A stretch of DNA of 64,000 nt from Crocinitomix catalasitica ATCC 23190 (GTDB taxonomy: Bacteria; Bacteroidota; Bacteroidia; Flavobacteriales_D; Crocinitomicaceae). The stretch spans positions 1-64,000 of the forward strand of contig NZ_JHXV01000022.1 in NCBI RefSeq assembly GCF_000621625.1. The letters are read 5' to 3'. Each line of letters begins with the position of its first letter. Within the stretch, counting starts at the first letter, position 1. Position numbers and translations under genes: made by a program. A model generated the notes under the pieces. The model was not told where the DNA came from. It saw only the letters and a program-made list of their open reading frames with translations, and made no database searches. Below, in pieces: positions 9,367 to 16,948 of the stretch.

Positions 9367-9604
9367 TCAATTTTTATTAGTACCGAATCCAGCACTAAAC
9401 TCATTTAAAATAATTGATTCAGGAACGGATATAGACGGCACTATTAAATTGAAATTATTCAGTTCTGATGGTAAATTAGTATATTCGGATAATAACTATA
9501 TAAATAGTAGTGCCATTCAAATAAGTTTTTTAGAAAGAGGTATTTATTTGGTGCACATAGAAAGCGAAGAGAAAAGACAAATAAACAAACTAATAAAGCA
9601 GTAA
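9353..9604 (+). pseudogene. headless T9SS type A sorting domain (gene remnant)
   Basis: No start codon. The frame opens after a TAA at 9350-9352, overlaps the end of the cassette 3 adhesin in another frame, and runs to TAA 9602-9604. From 9380 it encodes 74 residues with the pattern of a type A (Por_Secre_tail) C-terminal domain: opening VPNPALNSFKI, central LFSSDGKLVY, GIYLVHIES near the end, and a basic KLIKQ terminus. The body of the protein that carried it is absent. Just upstream, cassettes 1 and 3 stay alike for about 13 bases past their stop codons and then diverge, so this is probably the scar where cassette 3 replaced the 5' part of an older secreted-protein gene. Confidence 0.75.
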
Positions 9605-9632
9605 TTTATAACCTCATTAAAGTTGAAATTTA

Positions 9633-12467
9633 ATGAGAAATAGACTTTTAATATTACAATTTATATTATGTTCATTTGCTTTCTCCCAAGAAATCTGCAA
9701 CAACGGCATTGATGATGATGGTGATTTATTAATTGACTTAAATGATGAGGATTGCGATTGTTTGGAATTGGATGGTTATGCAAGTTTAATTCCGAACCCT
9801 TCTTTTGAAGACACGTTATGTTGTGAAGATTTTCCAACTTTTCGTTGTGCGGAATCTTGGACAGAGGCCAATTGGGGTACTTCTGATTTTTATCATTTTT
9901 GCGATTTAAGATTGGGAGGAGGAATTCCACCAATATTTCCAATACCTGGAGGTGGAAGTGGGTATGTCGGTTTTGTCTCTCGACCAAGCTTCTGTGAAAC
10001 GATTGGCACTTGTTTATATAGTCCCATGATAGCTGGCAGATCCTTTACTTTAAATTTTTACACCGCTTGGAATGAAGGTGAGGATTTTTTAGAATTGCAT
10101 TTGTACGGCACACCTGAATGTGATGATTTACCATGGGATGGTGGGGATTGTCCTGTAGGTTTTGGTGATTGGCAAGATATAGCTGATGTTGAAATTAATT
10201 ATATAATGTACGGTTCTTGGCAAGAGGTAAGCCTTACTTTTACGCCCGAAGTTGACATATATGCGATTGCTCTGGCAAAAAGATGCGGTTCAGAAGTAAT
10301 TGATGGAGTCACTTACCCAGACGGCTATTATTTTTTTGACGGTCTCACCCTCATCGACACCGATCACTTCACAGACATTTCCCAAACAGGTGATTGGTGT
10401 GACGGCAACCTACTACTCACCGCAATCATTGACACCCTTGGCGGCGAATGGCAATGGTATAAAGATGGCATTGCATTGGTGGGCGAAACCAGCGAAACTG
10501 TAAGCGCCAGTGATTATGGTTTGGGCATTTATACCGCACAATATACCATAGGTGAACGCTGTTTAAGATTGGTAGAAACCATCCATTTCCCTGATGTGCT
10601 AGATGCTGATTTTAGTTTTGAAAATATTTGTTTGGGTGAAGCAATTGATTTTGAAAATAATTCTACTTGGTCTGAAGATGATGATCCCACTTGGGAATGG
10701 GATTTTGGAGATGGTGAATCTTCTGAAGATGAAAATCCCAGTCATGTTTATGATGAAGCAAGAACATACAACGTTACCCTAATTGGGCACAGTGAAATTT
10801 CTTGTAATGATACCACAACTCACGAAGTGATTGTTTATGACATTCCAAATGCCAATATTGAATTTATTGCTGGTGGTGCATCCTCTGAAGAAGGAAGTAC
10901 GGGCGGTTGTATTATCAATCCTGTTCAGTTTAATGATATTTCAACGGTCATTCCTCCTAGTGAAATTATTAGTTGGAATTGGAATTTTGGAGATGGCGGA
11001 ACGTCAACAGACGAAAATCCAACACATACTTATGGTGCTATTGGAACTTATACAATAACGTTAACTGTAACAGGAACAGGAGGTTGTTCGGCAACCACCA
11101 CCAAAACCATCACCATGACCAATGGCATTCCTTTGGATATTATTTATAACGAACCTACTTGTTTTGGTTTTGCAGATGGGTCGATTATTATTAATGTTGA
11201 AGGTGGTGGTGAAGGTTTAATCTTTGAAATTACAGATGCTGACGGTATTGTGAAGAATGTTGACAATAGCAATGCAGCCAATAGCCTTGGCGCAGGAACC
11301 TATACCTACACAGTTACAGACGATAGCGAATGTTCGGGTAGTGGCACCATCACCTTAAACGAACCTGGTGAAATAGACATTGATTTAGCGTTAGTCGATC
11401 CGCTTTGTTATGGAGACAAAACAGGTTATGCAATAGTTGATGAAGTCTTTAATGCAACTGGTGATTTAGGTCTAATCAACTTCAATTGGAGTCCCGCTGG
11501 TTTAAGTGGCATCGCTGAAGATTCTGCTGGTGGGCTAGGTGCTGGAGAACATATTGTGAATGTAATTGACGCGAATGGTTGTTCAAATTCATTTAGTTTT
11601 ATTATCGATCAACCCGATTCTTTACGTTTTGTAGAATTCGAATTTGAACCTGCTTATTGTCGTTTATACAATTACCAAAAAGGAAATGGCGTAGTGAAAG
11701 CAGCGATGGCGGGCGGCATTCCAGATTATGATTATTTATGGACCAATTTATCCACAGGCGAGACAAGTACGAACTCTACTTGGGGCGGTCTGAATCCCGG
11801 TCAATATGAAATGGTAGCCACGGATGAAAACGGCTGTACTTTAACCCAAATTCTAACGGTTGATTCATTGAATCCAAAAGCTGATTTCGAAATCACCTCA
11901 CCACAATTCACGAGCAACTACAAAGGCACAGCGAACGTGGAAACCCACTATACCAATACCTCACAGCACTTTGCAAATCCCAACAACCCTTTATCCGACA
12001 CTACTTTTTTCTGGAATTTTGACGACCCATTTGGTGATTGGATCCTCAGTGAGTCCCTTGAAGAAACCTTCGATACCACCTATAAAATTCGTGGTGAATC
12101 ATACGAAATCACAACCTGTTTAGTCGCACTCAATAAAAATGGTTGCACCGATACGTTATGCAAAACGTTAATCATTTACGAACCTATCGTCTTCGATCAT
12201 GTCAATATTTTCAGTCCCAACAACGATGGCATCAACGACCAATTCACCTTCGAGTTCAAAACAAAATCAATCTCTGAATTCCACTGTATAATTATTGACC
12301 GCTGGGGCCAAGTCAAAACCGAACTCAATCACATCACCGACGCTTGGGACGGCACCAACATGAACGGAACTCCATGCCCCGACGGAGTATACTTTTATAC
12401 CTACGAAGCTATAAGTGATGATGGCACAGAGCTAGTTGGTCAAGGAACAGTTCAAATAGTTAAATAG
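9633..12467 (+). CDS. T9SS type B sorted PKD/SprB-repeat surface protein
   Basis: 944 residues. Signal peptide 1-18 (CSFAFSQ), then an acidic Ca-binding-like motif (CNNGIDDDGDLLIDLNDED). Residues ~45-240 form a lectin-like beta domain. Two PKD domains lie near 330-395 (WEWDFGDGE) and 405-490 (WNWNFGDGG). SprB-type repeats cover ~500-670, then the PAYCRLY/TWGGLNPG segment, a PKD-like module and a type B C-terminal domain (NIFSPNNDGINDQF, DRWGQ, AWDGT). The C-terminal 280 residues are paralogous to the partial gene at 1-852 and to the protein at 24299-28258. Base composition changes inside the gene: C-ending codons rise around 10330-10480 and again from ~11900 to the end. Confidence 0.9.
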   Translation: MRNRLLILQFILCSFAFSQEICNNGIDDDGDLLIDLNDEDCDCLELDGYASLIPNPSFEDTLCCEDFPTFRCAESWTEANWGTSDFYHFCDLRLGGGIPPIFPIPGGGSGYVGFVSRPSFCETIGTCLYSPMIAGRSFTLNFYTAWNEGEDFLELHLYGTPECDDLPWDGGDCPVGFGDWQDIADVEINYIMYGSWQEVSLTFTPEVDIYAIALAKRCGSEVIDGVTYPDGYYFFDGLTLIDTDHFTDISQTGDWCDGNLLLTAIIDTLGGEWQWYKDGIALVGETSETVSASDYGLGIYTAQYTIGERCLRLVETIHFPDVLDADFSFENICLGEAIDFENNSTWSEDDDPTWEWDFGDGESSEDENPSHVYDEARTYNVTLIGHSEISCNDTTTHEVIVYDIPNANIEFIAGGASSEEGSTGGCIINPVQFNDISTVIPPSEIISWNWNFGDGGTSTDENPTHTYGAIGTYTITLTVTGTGGCSATTTKTITMTNGIPLDIIYNEPTCFGFADGSIIINVEGGGEGLIFEITDADGIVKNVDNSNAANSLGAGTYTYTVTDDSECSGSGTITLNEPGEIDIDLALVDPLCYGDKTGYAIVDEVFNATGDLGLINFNWSPAGLSGIAEDSAGGLGAGEHIVNVIDANGCSNSFSFIIDQPDSLRFVEFEFEPAYCRLYNYQKGNGVVKAAMAGGIPDYDYLWTNLSTGETSTNSTWGGLNPGQYEMVATDENGCTLTQILTVDSLNPKADFEITSPQFTSNYKGTANVETHYTNTSQHFANPNNPLSDTTFFWNFDDPFGDWILSESLEETFDTTYKIRGESYEITTCLVALNKNGCTDTLCKTLIIYEPIVFDHVNIFSPNNDGINDQFTFEFKTKSISEFHCIIIDRWGQVKTELNHITDAWDGTNMNGTPCPDGVYFYTYEAISDDGTELVGQGTVQIVK

Positions 12468-12506
12468 TCAATAGCCAATAGTCTTGAGTCTTTAGAGTTT
12501 AAAAAT

Positions 12507-12682
12507 TGTCTTCCTTTTTCTTTGTGCCCTTTGTTAAAATCTTGGCGCACTTAGTGGTTAAATAAAATAATCCCCAAGTAAAAAACGAATAGCGATTTGA
12601 CGAAGTTAACCGCAAAGTACACGGAGACCAACTTCGCAGAAGCTACACTGGTTAAAAAAGACACAGAGTTCACAAAGCGTTT
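12507..12682. repeat. dispersed CTTTGTGCCC / TTAACCGCAAAG repeat, inverted pair
   Basis: Two facing copies of a short sequence: a plus-oriented stretch with CTTTGTGCCCTTTGTT and a closing GGTTAAA (12520-12562), and its approximate reverse complement starting TTAACCGCAAAGTACAC (12607 onward). A third piece, CTGTGCCCTTTGCGCC with TTAACC, lies at 13610-13635. The pattern is an intergenic dispersed repeat. No coding content is supported. Confidence 0.55.
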
Positions 12683-12740
12683 ATTGCTATCAAACGCTTC
12701 CCACAGTTCTACGTAGATTTGTTTAGTTTTAAGAAAAATC

Positions 12741-13475
12741 AAGTCCCGAAGGGACGACATACAATAGCGGAGGAAGATATTCCTTCGATATTCACAATAA
12801 GTAAGTTTTAAAACCCTGAAAGGGTGACATAATTTATTTGAAAGGTACAAGAGGGATCATGTATAATCAAAACATAATCGGTTGAGGGTAGCTATCAGTT
12901 CGAAGTCACAAGTAACCATCCAAAAAACCTTTTTTCTTTCCATCCCAACAAGTCCTGAAGGGACGATATACAATAGCGGAGGAAGCATTCCTTCGATAAT
13001 TAGGTTGCCATAGGAAAGTTTAAAACCCCGCAGGGGTGAAATAATTTATTTGAAAAGTACAAGAATGGGATCATGTAAAATTTAAACATAACCGGTTGCG
13101 GACAGCTATCAGTTCGAAGTCACAAGTAACCTTCCAAAAAACCTTTTTTCTTTCCATCCAAACAAGTCCTGAAGGGACGAAATAAAATAGCGGAGGAAGC
13201 ATTCCTTCGATAATTAGGTTGCCATAGGAAAGTTCAAAACCCCGAAGGGGTGACATAATTTATTTGAAAAGTACAAGAATGGGATCATGTAAAATTTAAA
13301 CATAATCGGTTGAGGGTAGCTATCAGTTCGAAGTCACAAATAACCATCCAAAAAACCTTTTTTCTTTCCATCCAACCAAGTCCTGAAGGGACGATATAAA
13401 ATAGCGAAGGAAGCATTCCTTCGATAATAAGATTACATTAAGTAAGTTTAAAACCCCGCAGGGGTGAAATAATTT
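12741..13475. repeat. tandem array of four ~214-bp units with REP-like palindromes
   Basis: Units begin at 12741, 12950, 13164 and 13378 (periods 209, 214 and 214); the last is partial. Each unit holds three small palindromes: around TCCTGAAGGGACG, around GGAAGCATTCCTTCG, and around ACCCCGCAGGGGT (or its variants ACCCTGAAAGGGT and ACCCCGAAGGGGT). A less structured stretch containing GTTCGAAGTCACAAGTAACC follows. Palindrome arms vary between units while pairing is largely kept. The antisense reading frames across the array are by-products of the repeat. The rest of the intergenic gap (13476-13850) holds nothing else I can support. Confidence 0.85.
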
Positions 13476-13850
13476 TTGAGTGTAAATTTGAATTTTAGAT
13501 AATAATTTAGAGGTGTTAAAAATGTAGCTCTTTCTTTGTTTCTTATGAATAGAAAATGCAGGTTTACCAAAAAAGTACCGTAATATTAATACTTAACTTG
13601 AATTCTCTGTGCCCTTTGCGCCTTTTTTAACCAACGAAACTTTTGCATAGTTGGACTTTGTGCCCTAAAAGTAAGTAACAAAATATTTATTTTAATCTCT
13701 TAAATGTACTTGTTTATTTAAATTATGCATTAGAAATGCAAGCTAAGAACACACTCCTTACGCCAAAGCTAAATGAGTGTGAGAGCTTGTATTCCAATAA
13801 ATTAATCCCACAATAGATTATTTTAATAATTTTTGCGTTTATCATAATAC

Positions 13851-14426
13851 ATGAAGTGTTGTGGTAAATATTTCTTTCTTGTTTGCATACTTAGTTTAGG
13901 TTCATTCAAAACTACAAGTCAAGTGGTTTATGTTGAACTTGAGCCTTATGTTGGTCTACATTTAGATAAAGAAATTAGAAATCCTGAATTTAGCAGTCTC
14001 GCTAAAGGTTTGTCATATATATATGGTGTCAATTCGTATTTAAATATCACAGATTATTTTGGGTTAAAAGGTGGTTTAGCGATAAGAAAAGAGCCACTTT
14101 ACTCAAATATGGTTGGTCAATTAGCTGCCAATATCACATTTGCTCAATTTCAAGAAAGGACGATCTTATTATCTATTGAATTTGGAATGGAATTTAATGA
14201 ATACAAAGATTTTCGAACGCCACTCTATTTGGGAATCGACCAATACATTGCAAGAGGAGTTTCGTGTGCTTATCGGATTAGATTACCTAGTTTCTACGAC
14301 ACCCATAAAATAAAGCGTTCGAATTATAATGTTTATGGTGTAGAAATTGGTTTAAAAATTGCATTTCCGCAAGTGATTAAAACAAAAACGGTAAAAGGGC
14401 ATAGCCATCCATTTATTTTGAGATGA
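13851..14426 (+). CDS. hypothetical secreted or outer-membrane protein
   Basis: 191 residues with a signal peptide of ~24 residues (ending KTTSQ). The mature part has alternating beta-strand segments with aromatic residues (YVGLHL, YFGLKGGLAI, TILLSIEFGMEF, YNVYGVEIGLKIAF), as in small outer-membrane barrels, and ends with a basic tail. I cannot assign it to a named family. It is too short, and lacks the motifs, to be called PorP/SprF. It sits 61 bases before the propeller/type B gene at 14488 and could share its promoter. Confidence 0.65.
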   Translation: MKCCGKYFFLVCILSLGSFKTTSQVVYVELEPYVGLHLDKEIRNPEFSSLAKGLSYIYGVNSYLNITDYFGLKGGLAIRKEPLYSNMVGQLAANITFAQFQERTILLSIEFGMEFNEYKDFRTPLYLGIDQYIARGVSCAYRIRLPSFYDTHKIKRSNYNVYGVEIGLKIAFPQVIKTKTVKGHSHPFILR

Positions 14427-14487
14427 TAAAATAGTATATTAGACAACCTTATAGAAATACAGGTGTATGTAGTATAAACTATTTTAA

Positions 14488-16095
14488 ATGAAGCAATTAT
14501 TCCTAATTTTTACATTGTTAACAACACTTGTTTATGCACAGCCGCCCATACAATGGGAAAACGCATTGGGTGGTACGCGTGCAGAAGGTGGTTTTGCAAT
14601 AAGTCAATCTGACGATGGTGGTTATTTCACTGTTGGTTATACTTCTTCAACTGATGGAGATGTAATTTCAGGCGGAGGACCAATGGTTTTTTGGATTGTA
14701 AAAGTTGATGCGGACGGTTTTTTAGTTTGGGAAACCTCTGTTGGTGGTGCAGGTACTGATGTGGCATTAGATGTTGATGCTACTACAGATGGTGGGTGCA
14801 TTGTTGTTGGGCATACAAATTCTACAGGCGGAGATGTTTCAATGGCTTTCGGATCAGCTGACGTGTGGGTTATAAAATTGAGTAGCACAGGAATTGTTGA
14901 ATGGGAAAAATCATTTGGCGGGGTTGATTCTGATACTGGTCGAAGTGTTCAGCAAACTGCAGACGGGGGCTATATTTTAGGTGGTTTTACAAGTTCATCA
15001 AATATTGATGGACATCGCGGAGCTTCTGATTGTTGGGTCATAAAACTAGCACCTGATGGAACTATGGAATGGGATGGCGTTTATGGAGGTACAGGTGGTG
15101 AAGAAATTTTTGCAATTCAGCAAACAAGTGATAATGGTTATGTATTTGCCGGAATATCGGGAATGCCCAATGGGGATGTGACAAGAACATTAGGGCCTTC
15201 GGATTGTTGGGTTGTGAGACTAGATGAATTTGGTGCAATTATATGGGAAAAGGCATATGGTGGAAATATGGGTGAGTTTGCATATGATATTAAACAAACT
15301 GCGGATAATGGTTTCATTGTGGCGGGTTCAACTGCATCATCAAACGGTGATGTTACAGATTATAAAGGAGGTTATTTAGATGCTTGGGTCTTTAAAATTA
15401 ATGCCTCTGGTACTATAACATGGCAAAAAACACTTGGAGGTAGTAATGTTGAATTATTATATGGTGTAGCGTTAACAGAAGATGGTGGATATATTGTGAC
15501 AGGTTATACTGAGTCGGATGACGGTGATGTTAGTTTTAATCATGGAATAAATGATGTATGGGTTGTGAAGTTGACGGCGGAAGGTGATATTGATTGGGAA
15601 AAAACGTTAGGAGGTTCTATTTACGATGTAGGTTACGATGTAATTCAAGCTGATGATGGAGGATATGTTATCACGGGTTATTCTCAATCTTTAGATGGTG
15701 ATGTAAGTGGAGGTTTTGGAGGACAAGATCTTTGGGTTGTAAAATTACACCCTGAAGAAAAAGAAGATCCGGTTGTTGTCGTAGAACCTGAAGATCCTGT
15801 AGTAACTGTAATTCCTATTCCGAATGCTTATTTGATTCCGAATGTTTTTACGCCGAATGGTGACGGTGTTAATGATGTCTACCAGTTGAATGTTCAAAAT
15901 TCTAAACAAATAGACCTTGTGATAATCAATAGATGGGGGAATACCGTATTTAAGGAAAAAGGCTTAAATCCAATATGGGATGGTAGCATTCGTGGTGAAA
16001 ATTGTACTGATGGCACCTATTTTTTAAAGTACCAAATCATTTTTGAAAATGACGAAAAAGTAGCAGGTCAATCAATTGTTCAAGTACAGCGATAA
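14488..16095 (+). CDS. seven-repeat beta-propeller protein with T9SS type B sorting domain
   Basis: 535 residues. Signal peptide 1-18 (TLVYAQ). Seven repeats of 55-60 residues follow, each starting W(E/D/Q)xxxGG and containing (T/S)xDxGY or (T/S)xDGGY, a DGDV-like turn and DxWVxKL. Seven copies fit one seven-bladed propeller (residues ~22-430). A short acidic Pro/Val linker (PEEKEDPVVVVEPEDPVV) joins it to the type B C-terminal domain, ~445-535 (YLIPNVFTPNGDGVNDVY, INRWGN, IWDGS, GTYFLKY). Expected on the cell surface after T9SS export. The propeller is probably a binding scaffold; no catalytic motif is visible. Confidence 0.9.
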   Translation: MKQLFLIFTLLTTLVYAQPPIQWENALGGTRAEGGFAISQSDDGGYFTVGYTSSTDGDVISGGGPMVFWIVKVDADGFLVWETSVGGAGTDVALDVDATTDGGCIVVGHTNSTGGDVSMAFGSADVWVIKLSSTGIVEWEKSFGGVDSDTGRSVQQTADGGYILGGFTSSSNIDGHRGASDCWVIKLAPDGTMEWDGVYGGTGGEEIFAIQQTSDNGYVFAGISGMPNGDVTRTLGPSDCWVVRLDEFGAIIWEKAYGGNMGEFAYDIKQTADNGFIVAGSTASSNGDVTDYKGGYLDAWVFKINASGTITWQKTLGGSNVELLYGVALTEDGGYIVTGYTESDDGDVSFNHGINDVWVVKLTAEGDIDWEKTLGGSIYDVGYDVIQADDGGYVITGYSQSLDGDVSGGFGGQDLWVVKLHPEEKEDPVVVVEPEDPVVTVIPIPNAYLIPNVFTPNGDGVNDVYQLNVQNSKQIDLVIINRWGNTVFKEKGLNPIWDGSIRGENCTDGTYFLKYQIIFENDEKVAGQSIVQVQR

Positions 16096-16132
16096 GAATA
16101 AAAACTACAAGTAGTATAACATGAAATTTTTG

Positions 16133-16556
16133 CTAAAACAGCAACTGTTTTTGATCTTTTGCATTCGTTATTATCTCAGCAGTGAACCCGAATGTTTTTT
16201 CAGTATTCTGTCTGTTCAGAACATCATCAGTTTTTCCAAATGCCAGTGATTTTCCTTCTTTAATTAGTAGTATTTGATGTGCTTATTTTAAGACTAGATT
16301 TAAATCATGTAGAACTCCTATTACAATTAAGTTTTTATGCAATAAAATCTCTTTTAAGCGATTCATTAATAATAATTGATATTGGATCAAGAAAGTTTAA
16401 TGGCTCGTCTAAGAGAATAATTTTAAGCTGGTCGTCTTGAGGTATAATTTGAGCTACGATGTGCGCAAAATGAACCTGTTGTTTTTCACCACCACTTAAA
16501 GATAAAAAATTACGGTCCTTGAATTTTGAAATAGCAAACAGTAGAACCATTCCTGA
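16133..16556 (-). pseudogene. decayed heme-type ABC transporter ATPase (HmuV-like) remnant
   Basis: Reading the minus strand from ~16556 there is an ABC signature and Walker B region: KFKDRNFLSLSGGEKQQVHF, then AHIVAQI and IILLDEPLNFLDP. The frame then hits a stop (RDFIA*). One frame over, the homology resumes (LIVIGVLHDLNLVL, then a TAA at 16283-16285, then AHQILLIKEGKSLAFGKTDDVL) and ends at TAG 16133-16135. Signature, Walker B and the VLHDLN switch-His region are in HmuV order. The Walker A half is missing. One frameshift near 16340 and one in-frame stop make this a clear pseudogene. No heme permease or receptor gene is nearby. Confidence 0.8.
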
Positions 16557-16639
16557 TTGCTTTCGGGATGTTTTAGAGTGATATGTGTGTTCTATGTTTG
16601 TGTTTTAATGCTAAAAATCTAAAAACGTGTTCAACTCAT

Positions 16640-16735
16640 TTGATGGCCGACCCTGTAGGGGTCGTACATTGCTAAACTATGAATATGTCAACATGTTTTG
16701 ACCCTGTAGGGGTCACATATAGTCGAGTGTTCAAA
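16640..16735. repeat. pair of GACCCTGTAGGGGTC palindromes
   Basis: Two near-identical palindromic cores (GACCCTGTAGGGGTC) about 50 bases apart, each followed by a short ACAT/CACAT tail. They resemble the ACCCCGCAGGGGT cores of the array at 12741-13475, so they probably belong to the same REP-like class. Confidence 0.6.
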
Positions 16736-16754
16736 TCGCAGAAATATAATCGGT

Positions 16755-16848
16755 TAGGGATAGCAGTGGATATCCTTTTTTTGTCCGTCTTAAGCGGGCA
16801 AAAAAAGATAAGAACGAATAGCCCGCCCGAAGGGAACCGCCAAAAAAC
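16755..16848 (+). repeat. dispersed element B, copy 1
   Basis: Conserved ends GATAGCAGTGGATATCC and GATAAGAACGAATAGC surround a variable hairpin, here TTTTTTTGTCCG paired with CGGGCAAAAAAA. The same ends recur at 54107-54219 and 57781-57890 and, inverted and more diverged, at 43022-43166. This copy has lost the terminal CCCCGC/GCGGGG hairpin and has a shortened CCGCCCGAAGGG instead. Confidence 0.7.
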
Positions 16849-16895
16849 AAAGAACTCTTTTTTGGGCATCAGTTTTCGTACATGCTTTAAAAACA

Positions 16896-16927
16896 AAAAA
16901 AGGCCACCACAATTGTGATGACCTTTT
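16896..16927 (-). terminator. intrinsic terminator of the 849-residue type B gene
   Basis: Read on the minus strand, a stem of about 14 pairs with G-U wobbles (AAAGGTCATCACAA with TTGTGGTGGCCTTT) is followed by a T run. It lies 22 bases after the stop codon of the gene at 16949-19498. Confidence 0.75.
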
Positions 16928-16948
16928 TAGAATATTTGAGTTAAAATA

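Noticed and set aside
12551-13256. Antisense ORFs of 99 and 61 residues
   Set aside because: They run through the REP-like array and the TTAACCGCAAAG repeat; their content is explained by the repeats.
13851-14426. PorP/SprF partner of the type B proteins
   Set aside because: Only 191 residues and without recognisable PorP/SprF motifs; kept as a hypothetical secreted or barrel-like protein.
16679-16896. Overlapping ORFs on both strands, 74-79 residues
   Set aside because: They cover the palindrome pair and element B; no protein-like features.
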